Assembly: GCF_008973715.1 (NCBI RefSeq)
Contig: NZ_WBOL01000007.1
Coordinates: 1-64,000, forward strand
DNA: 64,000 nucleotides
From: Nitrincola schmidtii
Lineage (GTDB): Bacteria; Pseudomonadota; Gammaproteobacteria; Pseudomonadales; Balneatricaceae
Direction of reading: 5' to 3'
The notes beneath the pieces are model-generated. The model worked only from the letters and a program-made list of their open reading frames with translations. It made no database searches and was not told where the DNA came from. Positions 17,649 to 26,711 of this stretch are shown one piece after another (within the stretch, counting starts at the first letter, position 1; every line of letters begins with the position of its first letter). The position numbers and the translations under genes were made by a program.

Positions 17649-18545
17649 TTATCTTAGCGCTAAACGGTTTCTCGCGTACTCGATTGCTGCCGGTGGCAAT
17701 TCACCGGGATCTTGATTTCTTAACCAGCGATTAGTGCGTCCAGCATCTCCAATCGGCGTTCGTAAACCTTCAGAGTCCAGAAACACCATCGTGACTGGTT
17801 TTCCGTTGATTTCAGCTATCATCACTAAGCATCGACCTGCTTCAGCAAGAAATCCTGTTTTGCTTAATAGTACGCGCCAATTTTCATTCCGTGTTAAAGG
17901 GTTTGTGTTGGTGTATGCAAGTGAATATGCAGGAGATCGGAAGTGCATATCTGCTTGCCCCTGCACCGATAGTTGGCGAATAATTGGATATTGATAAGTT
18001 GCCGCGGCCAGTAAAAGCAAATCATTTGCAGTCGAGACATTCGACGGGGATAGGCCCGTTGGATCAGTAAAGCGGGTATTGGTCATACCGAGTAATGCAG
18101 CGGTTGCATTCATTGCACTCACAAATGCCGCTGATCCACCGGGATAATTCTCAGCTAAGGTATAGCTTGCCAAATTCTCAGACGACATTAACGACATACG
18201 TAGCAGGTCTAAACGAGAAATTCGCGTGCCCGGACGTAATCTCGATGGTGAATTTTTACCAAAGGTATTACCTATCCGATTAACCTGTAAGGATTCTTCA
18301 AGAGGTAATCCAGATTGAAGTATCACTAAAGCAGTCATCAGTTTTGTGATGGATGCAATAGGAACAACTTCATCGGCTCGTTTGCTATAGAGTGCTTCTG
18401 TAGAGCCAAGTGGAGCAACGGCTACATAGATAGACGCCAAGGGCAAATCATTTGCTTTAGCTGGTAAAGAATAGGCAGAAAAGCAAATCAATAAGCATCC
18501 CACTAAAAATAATCGTGGAATAAAATTAAATATGTTTTTTGACAT
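17649..18545 (-). CDS. pbpG: D-Ala-D-Ala endopeptidase, PBP7 type (S11 family)
   Basis: A 298-residue penicillin-binding protein with a signal peptide (hydrophobic residues about 12-25, cut near AKA). The S11 catalytic motifs are SITK (Ser65-Lys68), SEN (about residue 122, in MSSENLASYTLA) and KTG (in LLSKTGFLAEAG, about 227). The short length without a C-terminal beta domain or amphipathic anchor fits PBP7/PbpG, an endopeptidase that cuts DD cross-links in murein, more than the PBP5 carboxypeptidases. It starts in a TAATG overlap with the preceding small gene, so the two are translationally coupled. Confidence 0.85.
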   Translation of the reverse strand: MSKNIFNFIPRLFLVGCLLICFSAYSLPAKANDLPLASIYVAVAPLGSTEALYSKRADEVVPIASITKLMTALVILQSGLPLEESLQVNRIGNTFGKNSPSRLRPGTRISRLDLLRMSLMSSENLASYTLAENYPGGSAAFVSAMNATAALLGMTNTRFTDPTGLSPSNVSTANDLLLLAAATYQYPIIRQLSVQGQADMHFRSPAYSLAYTNTNPLTRNENWRVLLSKTGFLAEAGRCLVMIAEINGKPVTMVFLDSEGLRTPIGDAGRTNRWLRNQDPGELPPAAIEYARNRLALR

Positions 18546-18835
18546 TAACGCGACCAGGCCTTAGCTTCTTTTAATAATCCACTAATATCTAGACCTAATG
18601 ACTCTGCCAATTGTTCCGTGCTGTTATAGCCTGGTGAAGTGGGAATTTTAAAAGTCGATTCTTTGGGCGTATTAGTTGTCGAACTTGTTTTAGCGCTAGG
18701 AGAAGAACAGCTTTCCGTTTGTTTGGCCAGTTGTTGAGACTGTTTGCGTTTAATGATGCCTTCAATCCTTTTCTCGACCTCGCAAAGTTGGTCGTAGCTA
18801 TACTGTCCCAGATAATCTGAAACGGGATCTGTCAT
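18545..18835 (-). CDS. Unknown small protein coupled to the PBP7-type gene
   Basis: A 96-residue soluble protein that I do not recognise. The N-terminal third (SDYLGQYSYDQLCEVEKRIEG) is predicted helical and could form a short coiled coil; the middle (residues about 35-65) is Ser/Thr/Pro-rich and likely disordered; the end (LAESLGLDISGLLKEAKAW) is again helical. No signal peptide or membrane segment is seen. Its stop overlaps the pbpG-type start by one base (TAATG), implying coordinated synthesis. The frame opens at 18859, but the ATG at 18835 has a GAGGA some 11 bases upstream and is preferred. Confidence 0.65.
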   Translation of the reverse strand: MTDPVSDYLGQYSYDQLCEVEKRIEGIIKRKQSQQLAKQTESCSSPSAKTSSTTNTPKESTFKIPTSPGYNSTEQLAESLGLDISGLLKEAKAWSR

Positions 18836-18914
18836 CTTATTTATTATCCTCAAATACAATCAAAATGCAGGCTGAATAATACTTCAGCTTTAAGAAGTTT
18901 TAAACCTTTTCCTG

Positions 18915-21900
18915 CTATCGTTCACGGGTATAGAAGAAATCAGCACCACTGCCTACGCTACTACTTTGTGTTTCTACTTTCCACATCGATGATAGGCGAT
19001 AGGAAAGCGTGAGTACCTCAACTGACTCCAATAAACTAACACCATAACGTATGTATAATCTAGGCGTCAGATATTTGCCAATAAAAAAGGCTGAAGAGCC
19101 AGCATCGTCAGTATCAAAACCGAACTCATCAAGACTTAACTCTTCACGAAGTTGTCCGGTTATCGTATTACCACCCTGCATCGTGAGCGCCATGGCTGCT
19201 TGCAGCATCATTGATTGTTCTGATGCAGATGACTCTCCAGGCCCCCGTCCTAACACGAGGTATGACATGATACTACTGTCAGGCATTGCCGGCACCGAAA
19301 ACAATGAGAACTCAGGGTTTAACAAGGTTCCTACAATCCTTGCGCCGGCTTCTACTGTGTCAACGGTTCTTGAAACCCGTAAATCCAGACCTGGGTTATC
19401 GATAGGTCCACCGCTAAATATTAAGCTACCACGCTGAATTGTCATGTTTTGACCAAACAAACGATAGTCACCGCTTTCTACTTGGATAGAACCTGATGCT
19501 CGAGTTGCTGTCATGCCATCATCTTGAATACGAAGTCGCCCTAATAATCGACCATTAAAGCCAAAAGCGTTAACAACAACAGAGTCACCCAGAATCAATT
19601 GTAGATCCGTGATCAAAGGGAGGTTTCTTTCGGAAAAGCTTTCAGCTTCATCATCAACAAACACAACATCTTCAGAGGCTCTAATGGCATTTTGGGCTTG
19701 CTGTCTCGGCGGAGTGATATAGGCGTAAGGAACGGTAATACTACCTCCTACACGAATGGCATCATCGACTCTGATAGACATATCGGGTGATATAAGTAAG
19801 TTAATCTCAGTGGCCATGGCCTCAAAATCTTCACCCTTAATGGTGAGCAAACCTTCCATTGAAGCTAAATTAAATTCACCATTCAGGCGAATCTCGCCAT
19901 TTCCAGATCCGATTAATCCTTGTAACGTCATTTTTTCGCCTTCTTCACCTTCGGAGCGAATAGATAGTTGCAAAGGAGAAAGTCGGATACCCTGAGCAGG
20001 CAGTTCAGCAGCGCCATTTTGTAGATCAAAGAATCCGCGAATGATCGGTGCGGTTAAACTACCCGCTAAGGAAAAACGCCCCTCAAGTTGACCTTCGATT
20101 GCTTGTACTGCAGGCGCAAAAACACTAATCATAGCAAGATCATTTAAAGACAGATTAATATCGCCTGTTAATAGCTGCTGCCTAGATAATTGCTGAACAT
20201 TAATATTCGCTAACACCTGTCCATCCATTTCGGAAAAGAGTGCTGATAACTCTGCTCTAAGGTTATCGCCACTGAGGTTAGCATCGAGACGAATAGGATC
20301 TAGATCAAAGTCAGGTTGGTCGTCGGGCGTCATTAATCGCCCAGGCGTTGTTGAGACTACAAATTGAGCTTCTGGATGTTGTGTCCCTTGTTGAGAGAAT
20401 TGACCTGATACATTCAGGTTGGACTCAACTTCTACACCCTGTAAAAACGGATCAAGCAATCTGAGGGATAGATCCGATAAACTAAAATCGGCACTTAAGC
20501 GATTGGAATTATTACGATTAGCGCTTAAGCACAACTGGGCCTCGCCTTGTGACTGAACGAGACAGGTTTGCTCCAATCTAAAGCTAGGTGCTTGAAAACT
20601 GAAATTTGACGTATTTGATTGCGTCCAACGCCCTATTTCGCTTCTATCTAGTTCTAAATCTGATAGACGCCCAGCATAGGATGATTGAGCTTGATCAAAG
20701 CGACCATTAATCTCGGCATAAAGATTAATTAACTCTCCAACTGTCGTTAGTTTTAATCTGTGTGCGTCAGGCTTGCCATTCAGTGTTAGTTGAACGCTAT
20801 CTAATAGGTCGCCGGCTACATTAACATTTGTTAAGGTTAAATCAATGTCAGAGTCTGAAGCACCACTGATATCAGCACGAATACGACCGGTAATCTCTGC
20901 AACCTTATTTTCTTGGAAAGCCAGACCCTCTCCTGAAATGTCTGCTCTAATTTCAGGTGTCATCATGGGGCCATTGACTTGACCAGAGGCTCTCAATTGA
21001 CCGGCTAAATCCGGTAGTAACGTGGATAAATTTGGCGCATTTAGATTGAAATTAAGCGCAAGCTGTTCGTTTTGCATGGTGCCGTTGACATCAAGTTGAG
21101 TGACACCTAATCCCAAAAGAAGTGAGTCAATATCAATAGCATTAGTCGAGTAAGCAACTTGCCCTTGACCCCTTAACGTTTGCTCGCGAAAGACGCCGGA
21201 TAGATCTATCAGATCAATGAATAGGTTGGGACCAGACTCTTCTAGCTGACCACGAGTGACCAGCTCAACTTGTACATTTCCTTCAAGCTCTGGATTGAAT
21301 TGACCTGGATTTAAATTTCTAACCCAAACACGGGTATCCCATGAGATCTGTTCAGCCCAATTAGCACTACCCTGTATATCTATTTCACCGCCTAATAGTG
21401 CTGCTGAAAGAGTAAACTCGTTAAAAGACTCTAGATTACCAGAACCATTAAAGTTAACCGTAATCTCAGGGATATCATGACCTGATAAGGATGTTTGCAA
21501 TCCCATCTGAAAATCAGATAGTTGCCCTTTTAAGGTAAGATTTGCTTCAGGAACCTGAACAATCGTCGGCTCCCCTTCATCAATCAAGGGGTAAATTATT
21601 TCTTTCGCAGTTAACGCAAAGTCCATTTCAGGGTCAAACCAGTTGTTCAGTTCACCTGTCAGCGAAATTTCAGCTAAGGTATCAGTCAATTTTATCAGGA
21701 AATTTTCAATCGTTAAGGTTTCTTGATAAGGCGCTACTTTTGAGAGAAGTTTTAGAGACACAGGCCCTGTTAACTCAGTGGACAATTGGTTTTCAAGAGC
21801 AACGCTCAACTCTTGTAGATCACCATTAATCGCTAAACTGCCAACGATGGGTGAATTGACGGGAAGATCAAGAGCTTGGTTTAGAATGTTTTCAATATCG

Positions 21901-22520
21901 GCTGTTTCAATAAACCAGTTTAGATTTGACGATAGATCATAATGACCACTGGGTTGAATCTGTGCTTGCCAATCGATCCGTGTGTTGCCTTGCTGTAACT
22001 GAAATGAATCAATACTTAATTGATCAGTGAAAGCGACAGATAGAGCAACTTTTTCTAAAGTAAACTGCTGTTCACCCAAAAACACCTCAATGTCGTTGAT
22101 CTGAAAAGCATCCAGTTGCAATGTAATCGGCAAGGTGATGTCGGGTAGATCGGGTAATGAAAACGGCTCAGTAGAGGGTTCTGTTTCATTTTGTGATTCT
22201 GGAAGGTGTAGGCTAAGTCCGTCTAGCTGAATGTTATCAATACAGAGGTGCGAGCGAAGCAGACAAGACGGCTTCCACTCTAGTAAAGCACTATCTAATG
22301 TTATTAATGTATCATCTTGTTTATATTGAATATCTTTAAGTATTAGTACTCCAGAGAAAGAGCCTGATATAGAGCCTATGTGAATGTCTTCAGGTATGAA
22401 GCCTTTACTTACTTTTAAGGCTAGCGAAGGAACACCTGGTACATACACGATAGATAACAATAGATAGATCAGTATAAAAATAAGCAGTAATGGATATAGA
22501 AGAAGACGTTTCAAAATCAC
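18915..22520 (-). CDS. tamB: Translocation and assembly module subunit TamB
   Basis: A 1201-residue protein anchored in the inner membrane by an N-terminal helix (LLLYPLLLIFILIYLLLSIVY read in part, residues about 6-26). The rest is long, beta-rich and repetitive, as expected of the periplasm-spanning AsmA-like groove family, and the C-terminal about 350 residues form the TamB (DUF490) domain, ending in an Arg-rich/aromatic tail (ADFFYTRER). TamB works with TamA to move outer-membrane proteins, or lipids in newer models, across the envelope. The GTG start overlaps the tamA stop by four bases (GTGA), so the pair is one operon. Length is in the normal range. Confidence 0.92.
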   Translation of the reverse strand: MILKRLLLYPLLLIFILIYLLLSIVYVPGVPSLALKVSKGFIPEDIHIGSISGSFSGVLILKDIQYKQDDTLITLDSALLEWKPSCLLRSHLCIDNIQLDGLSLHLPESQNETEPSTEPFSLPDLPDITLPITLQLDAFQINDIEVFLGEQQFTLEKVALSVAFTDQLSIDSFQLQQGNTRIDWQAQIQPSGHYDLSSNLNWFIETADIENILNQALDLPVNSPIVGSLAINGDLQELSVALENQLSTELTGPVSLKLLSKVAPYQETLTIENFLIKLTDTLAEISLTGELNNWFDPEMDFALTAKEIIYPLIDEGEPTIVQVPEANLTLKGQLSDFQMGLQTSLSGHDIPEITVNFNGSGNLESFNEFTLSAALLGGEIDIQGSANWAEQISWDTRVWVRNLNPGQFNPELEGNVQVELVTRGQLEESGPNLFIDLIDLSGVFREQTLRGQGQVAYSTNAIDIDSLLLGLGVTQLDVNGTMQNEQLALNFNLNAPNLSTLLPDLAGQLRASGQVNGPMMTPEIRADISGEGLAFQENKVAEITGRIRADISGASDSDIDLTLTNVNVAGDLLDSVQLTLNGKPDAHRLKLTTVGELINLYAEINGRFDQAQSSYAGRLSDLELDRSEIGRWTQSNTSNFSFQAPSFRLEQTCLVQSQGEAQLCLSANRNNSNRLSADFSLSDLSLRLLDPFLQGVEVESNLNVSGQFSQQGTQHPEAQFVVSTTPGRLMTPDDQPDFDLDPIRLDANLSGDNLRAELSALFSEMDGQVLANINVQQLSRQQLLTGDINLSLNDLAMISVFAPAVQAIEGQLEGRFSLAGSLTAPIIRGFFDLQNGAAELPAQGIRLSPLQLSIRSEGEEGEKMTLQGLIGSGNGEIRLNGEFNLASMEGLLTIKGEDFEAMATEINLLISPDMSIRVDDAIRVGGSITVPYAYITPPRQQAQNAIRASEDVVFVDDEAESFSERNLPLITDLQLILGDSVVVNAFGFNGRLLGRLRIQDDGMTATRASGSIQVESGDYRLFGQNMTIQRGSLIFSGGPIDNPGLDLRVSRTVDTVEAGARIVGTLLNPEFSLFSVPAMPDSSIMSYLVLGRGPGESSASEQSMMLQAAMALTMQGGNTITGQLREELSLDEFGFDTDDAGSSAFFIGKYLTPRLYIRYGVSLLESVEVLTLSYRLSSMWKVETQSSSVGSGADFFYTRER

Positions 22521-24277
22521 AAATCAGGTCCTAGAGTAAAATGTATTCTAAAGCCACTGTCTTCAATGGGTTTAGCTAAATCAAGACGAATCGGGCCAAC
22601 GGGTGATTGCCAACGCACACCGACTCCAACACTGGTTTTCACCGGTTCACTAAAGTCATCAAAGGCATTACCCGCATCCATAAAAGCGGCCATACGCCAG
22701 TCAGGACGAAACATATAATCTGCTTCTACACTACCTACCATTAAGTATTGACCACCGATGACATTTCCTTTGGCACTGGTTGGGCCTAAATTTTGAAAGT
22801 CATAGCCACGAACGCTGTTATCACCGCCGGCATAAAAACGCATACTGGCAGGGACTTTCTCAAAACTCTCTGTGTAAGTAGCACCCAGCTCAAACCGACT
22901 TAATAACCGCCAGTTATCTCCCAAAGGATCTACACGCTTTCCGTTGAGGGTCAATTGTAGCAAGCTGATGTCAGAAACTAATGAGTCTGAGGTGGCTGCG
23001 ACACTAAAACCTAAACTATGTCCTTTGCGTGTATTAAAAAGATCATCAGCGACTGTTTTGCTAAACTTGGCTCGTGGAATAAGCAGTAAAACATTTTGAG
23101 TATCGTCATCAAACGTAAATTGCTCCTGTTCAAGGTCCAGTGTTAGCACCCGCTCCCAGTCTCCAATTTGCTTTTGCCAGATACCGCCAACTGAATAAGT
23201 TTGTGATTCGATAGTATCTGAGTTTTCATCGCTGTAACGCCCGCGTATGCCATATTGATCTGAACGGGGATCCGTTCCCGGAATCATATAACTTCCACTA
23301 ATATCATTACGTATCTGAGAAAGCCTCAAATTGGTATTTAAGCGATGTCCTCGGGAGTTGACATAACGCCGGTCCATACCGAGCTGAACTCTTGCGCCGG
23401 TGTCTGTACCAAAACCAATACCGGCACGGTAAAGAGTTCTAGGACGAGGAGTTAAAGAGATCTGTAAGGGAATCTCACCCTCTTCTAGCTCATTAAGCAA
23501 AGGCAATACTTCGACGTCGGCGAAGTAATTACTGTCGATTAAGGCGGATTGCAGATCAATTAACTGTGTTACATCAAGAAAATCACCCTCAGTAAAGCGG
23601 GGATAGCGCCGAAGTAGATCTTCAGAAATCGGCGATTCAGAAAAGCGTATTTCACTAATGCGAGTTCGTTGACCAGTGGCAAAGGTGACATTGATTTCAG
23701 CGGAGTTATCGTCACGATTAACAAAAATACTTGAGCGCTGAAAACGAGCACGATAGTAACCACGTTCAGCAGCAACTGATTGAAGTCGATTTTTCAATCG
23801 ATTGTAGGCTTGATGATCCAGTGCTGAACCAGTTTTCAAAGGCGTTGTTTCAACAATTTCATTAAAAAAAGGATCGGTTTTACCTTCGCCTAACAGCTGT
23901 ATATTCACCTGTGTCAGCATGACCTGAGGACCCGGTGTAATCGTGTAAATCGCTTGCCAATTACCGTCACTAAGCTGGTTTAGCTCAGTTTTAATTTCAG
24001 GATTGTAAAAGCCAAAAGGTTCCAGTGCCTCACGAATTTCATCCATGGCACGTCTGTGCAAAAACCGCAAACGACTTTCACTGGTGATGGACTGATCCTC
24101 TAATGAAGCGATACTGAGAAAGGCCCTAACGTTACCAGCAATTTCATCACTGACACCATTTACGCTTAACTGCAACTGATCCGCAGAGACCTGCCATGAA
24201 CTCAGCATTAATGCTGAGCTGAATCCTGCACATTTAAGCCATTTTCGTAAATGAGGGTGGTAAGGTTTGGTCAGAAT
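22517..24277 (-). CDS. tamA: TamA, Omp85-family outer-membrane protein; probable ATT start
   Basis: An Omp85 protein with three POTRA domains (about residues 35-285) and a C-terminal 16-strand barrel containing the RGYDFQNLGP region (the conserved VRGY/F loop) and ending in FTLGPDL. It is the outer-membrane partner of TamB. The first ATG in frame (24208) would leave only eight residues before the mature part and no signal peptide. The frame stays open upstream to a TAG and encodes a good signal peptide (positively charged HLRKWLK, hydrophobic CAGFSSALMLSSW, cut at VSA). No ATG, GTG or TTG lies there, but an ATT at 24277 has AGGGAG eight bases before it. CTG at 24274 is a second option. Confidence 0.85.
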   Translation of the reverse strand: MLTKPYHPHLRKWLKCAGFSSALMLSSWQVSADQLQLSVNGVSDEIAGNVRAFLSIASLEDQSITSESRLRFLHRRAMDEIREALEPFGFYNPEIKTELNQLSDGNWQAIYTITPGPQVMLTQVNIQLLGEGKTDPFFNEIVETTPLKTGSALDHQAYNRLKNRLQSVAAERGYYRARFQRSSIFVNRDDNSAEINVTFATGQRTRISEIRFSESPISEDLLRRYPRFTEGDFLDVTQLIDLQSALIDSNYFADVEVLPLLNELEEGEIPLQISLTPRPRTLYRAGIGFGTDTGARVQLGMDRRYVNSRGHRLNTNLRLSQIRNDISGSYMIPGTDPRSDQYGIRGRYSDENSDTIESQTYSVGGIWQKQIGDWERVLTLDLEQEQFTFDDDTQNVLLLIPRAKFSKTVADDLFNTRKGHSLGFSVAATSDSLVSDISLLQLTLNGKRVDPLGDNWRLLSRFELGATYTESFEKVPASMRFYAGGDNSVRGYDFQNLGPTSAKGNVIGGQYLMVGSVEADYMFRPDWRMAAFMDAGNAFDDFSEPVKTSVGVGVRWQSPVGPIRLDLAKPIEDSGFRIHFTLGPDL

Positions 24278-24291
24278 GGTTCGATCTCCCT
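24275..24291 (-). promoter_or_regulatory. Ribosome binding site and ATT start codon of tamA
   Basis: AGGGAG at 24291-24286 is a strong Shine-Dalgarno, eight bases before ATT (24277-24275). It decides the start because no standard start codon exists between the upstream TAG and the signal-peptide region. Confidence 0.55.
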
Positions 24292-24384
24292 GCTACAAAG
24301 CTAATACTTTATTCATCCATTATAAGCATGTCACAAAACAGGTATCTGGATCTAGATCTGAGGGGTAAGTATTTCCATCTTTCT

Positions 24385-24416
24385 AAAAGAACAAGGCAGC
24401 CGAAGCTGCCCTGTTA
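24385..24416 (-). terminator. Terminator of prpE
   Basis: On the minus strand GGCAGC and GCTGCC pair around a TTCG tetraloop, extended by AACA/TGTT after one mismatch, and are followed by CTTTT. It lies just after the prpE stop. Confidence 0.75.
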
Positions 24417-24442
24417 GATCCAAAAAGTAATGAATTTACGGG

Positions 24443-26338
24443 TTAAGACTTAGTCACCAAACCTTGCTCGTTCATAATACCTTCAATTTCCGCAAGACTC
24501 GCTGGATCATCAATTGTAGAAGGAATAGTGTACTCCTTACCATCAGCGATCTGGCGCAGCAGTTTGCGGAGGATCTTTCCGGAGCGGGTCTTTGGCAAGC
24601 GCTGAACGACAATCGCACGGTTAAAGCAAGCGATAGGACCTATCTCTTTACGTACCATGGCAATCAGTTCTTTTTCCAGTACCTCTTCTTCCGTTTCCAC
24701 CCCATCTTTCAACAAAACAAGACCTATTGGTGCTTGTCCCTTGAGCGGATCGTTGACGCCGATCACGGCGCACTCTGCTACAGCGGGATGCGCTGCGACA
24801 ATTTCTTCCATTTCACCTGTGGACAGTCGGTGACCTGCCACATTGATGACATCATCGGTACGACCCATAATAAAGACGTAACCTTCTTCATCCATGTAAC
24901 CACCATCACCGGTGGTGTAGTATCCGGGTGCTTCGGTTAAGTAACCGGTACGGAAACGTTCAAAATCACCCCAAACGGTTGCTAAACAGCTAGGTGGAAG
25001 CGGTAATTTTATCGCGATTGAACCCTGTTCGCCGCGTGGTAATGGATTACCTTCTGCATCAAGAATTTCAATGTTGTAACCTGGAATCGGTAGTGTTGAA
25101 GAGCCAGGCTTAGTTGGCTTTAATTCAATTCCAGTCAAGTTACCGCAAATAGCCCAACCGGTTTCCGTTTGCCACCAGTGATCAACAACCGGCTTACCGG
25201 TTTTCTCGACAGTCCAGTCATAGGTTGGTGGATCTAAACGCTCACCTGCCATGAAGATAGTTTTCAATGCAGAGGTATCGTATTTTTTGAACTCTAGTGC
25301 TTCAGGATCTTCTTTCTTGATAGCACGGAAAGCAGTCGGTGCAGCAAACAGGGCTTTAACCTTGTAATCGGCACATACACGCCAGAAAGCACCGGCATCC
25401 GGAGTACGAACAGGCTTGCCTTCATACACAACGGTGGTGCAGCCAGCTAATAGCGGTGCATAAACAATATAGGAGTGACCTACCACCCAGCCAACATCGG
25501 ATGCTGCCCAGAAGACATCGCCTGGCTCCATGTCGTAGATGGCTTTCATGGAATATTTAAGCGCAACGGCATGACCACCATTATCACGCTGAACACCTTT
25601 CGGCTTACCGGTAGTGCCCGAAGTGTAAAGCACATATAAAGGATCGGTACCCTTAACAGGAACACAATCAGCAGGTTCTGCTTTAGCCATGGCTTCGTGC
25701 CAATCGATATCTTGACCATCGATTAATTCAGCTTTCGCTTGTGGACGCTGAATAACAATACAAGAGTCAGGCTTATGCGCTGATAGTTGAATTGCCTCAT
25801 CCAACATAGGCTTGTATTCGATAATCTTTTTAACTTCGACGCCACAGGACGCTGACACAACCACTTTGGGCTCAGCATCTTCAATACGTACAGCCAATTC
25901 GTGTGGAGCAAAGCCGCCAAATACAACAGAATGGATGGCACCGAGGCGTGCAACTGCAAACATCGCAATTAAGGCTTCAGGGATCATCGGCATATAAAGA
26001 ACAACACGATCGCCCTTTCCTACGCCTTGGTTTTTCAATACCCCTGCAAATAATGCAACTTGATCACGCATCTCTTTGTAGGTCAGAGTGCTGCGAGTAT
26101 CCGTTACAGGCGAATCAAAAATAATCGCAAGTTGGTCACCACGACCTTGCTCAACATGGTAATCAAGCGCCATGTAAGCGGTATTCATTTCACCATCGGC
26201 AAACCAACGGTAGATTCCATTTTCATCTTTTGACAGGATCTGTTCCGGCTTTTTGTACCAGGGCACATCGGCTGCTTTTTCTGCCCAAAAGGCTTCAGGA
26301 TTTTCGACAGACTTAGTGTATTCAGCATGATAGGACAT
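24443..26338 (-). CDS. prpE: Propionyl-CoA synthetase (propionate--CoA ligase)
   Basis: A 631-residue AMP-forming acyl-CoA synthetase. Conserved parts in order: ACS N-domain (YHAEYTKSVENPEAFWAEKA), phosphate loop YTSGTTGKPKGV (about residues 245-256), WWQTETG (about 400), TGDGGYMDEEGYVFIMGRTDDVINVAGHR and the C-terminal catalytic Lys region PKTRSGKILRK. The Asp-Asn-Gly-Gly-His after the P-loop (QRDNGGHAVAL) and start MSYHAEYTKSVENPEAFW are PrpE-like rather than Acs-like. It activates propionate, and perhaps acetate. The open frame extends to 26416, but the ATG at 26338 gives the family N-terminus and has AAGGG upstream. It diverges from metH across about 370 bases. Confidence 0.88.
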   Translation of the reverse strand: MSYHAEYTKSVENPEAFWAEKAADVPWYKKPEQILSKDENGIYRWFADGEMNTAYMALDYHVEQGRGDQLAIIFDSPVTDTRSTLTYKEMRDQVALFAGVLKNQGVGKGDRVVLYMPMIPEALIAMFAVARLGAIHSVVFGGFAPHELAVRIEDAEPKVVVSASCGVEVKKIIEYKPMLDEAIQLSAHKPDSCIVIQRPQAKAELIDGQDIDWHEAMAKAEPADCVPVKGTDPLYVLYTSGTTGKPKGVQRDNGGHAVALKYSMKAIYDMEPGDVFWAASDVGWVVGHSYIVYAPLLAGCTTVVYEGKPVRTPDAGAFWRVCADYKVKALFAAPTAFRAIKKEDPEALEFKKYDTSALKTIFMAGERLDPPTYDWTVEKTGKPVVDHWWQTETGWAICGNLTGIELKPTKPGSSTLPIPGYNIEILDAEGNPLPRGEQGSIAIKLPLPPSCLATVWGDFERFRTGYLTEAPGYYTTGDGGYMDEEGYVFIMGRTDDVINVAGHRLSTGEMEEIVAAHPAVAECAVIGVNDPLKGQAPIGLVLLKDGVETEEEVLEKELIAMVRKEIGPIACFNRAIVVQRLPKTRSGKILRKLLRQIADGKEYTIPSTIDDPASLAEIEGIMNEQGLVTKS

Positions 26339-26711
26339 AGAGCGGGCCCTTTTGATTAGTTTTAGAACACGAATTGAGGGGCTGGTCTTATTATTGTTGA
26401 CACTTGACCCTTTCATAGGCTGACACTTTAACCAAACTAGCCCACAATTTAACTAAGACAAAAGGATGATTTTTGACTATATACCTCCGCAGCCCCCTTG
26501 ATATGGGCTTGTGCAAAAATAAAATATTTTTAGCTCAACTCATCAATGTGTCGACAATCTAAGCCAAGCTGATGTTGATAATCAAGTTTTTCAATTTTCA
26601 CTATTAGAAAGTTTTTCATCCCATCATGAATAGGGTTCAGACAACGCAGTGATTTTTTCAGGTACAATTCACGATTATTTTTGTGTCAGTTATTTATAAA
26701 GGCCAAGCTTC

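Noticed and set aside
19051-19437. Plus-strand frame of 128 codons opposite tamB
   Set aside because: It is a shadow of the tamB C-terminal domain without family resemblance.
24464-24940. Plus-strand frame of 158 codons opposite prpE
   Set aside because: It lies wholly inside a well-supported prpE gene in antisense and encodes no known motif.
26440-26711. Possible riboswitch upstream of metH
   Set aside because: I looked for cobalamin, SAM and SAH riboswitch cores and saw none; the region is AT-rich promoter-like sequence only.
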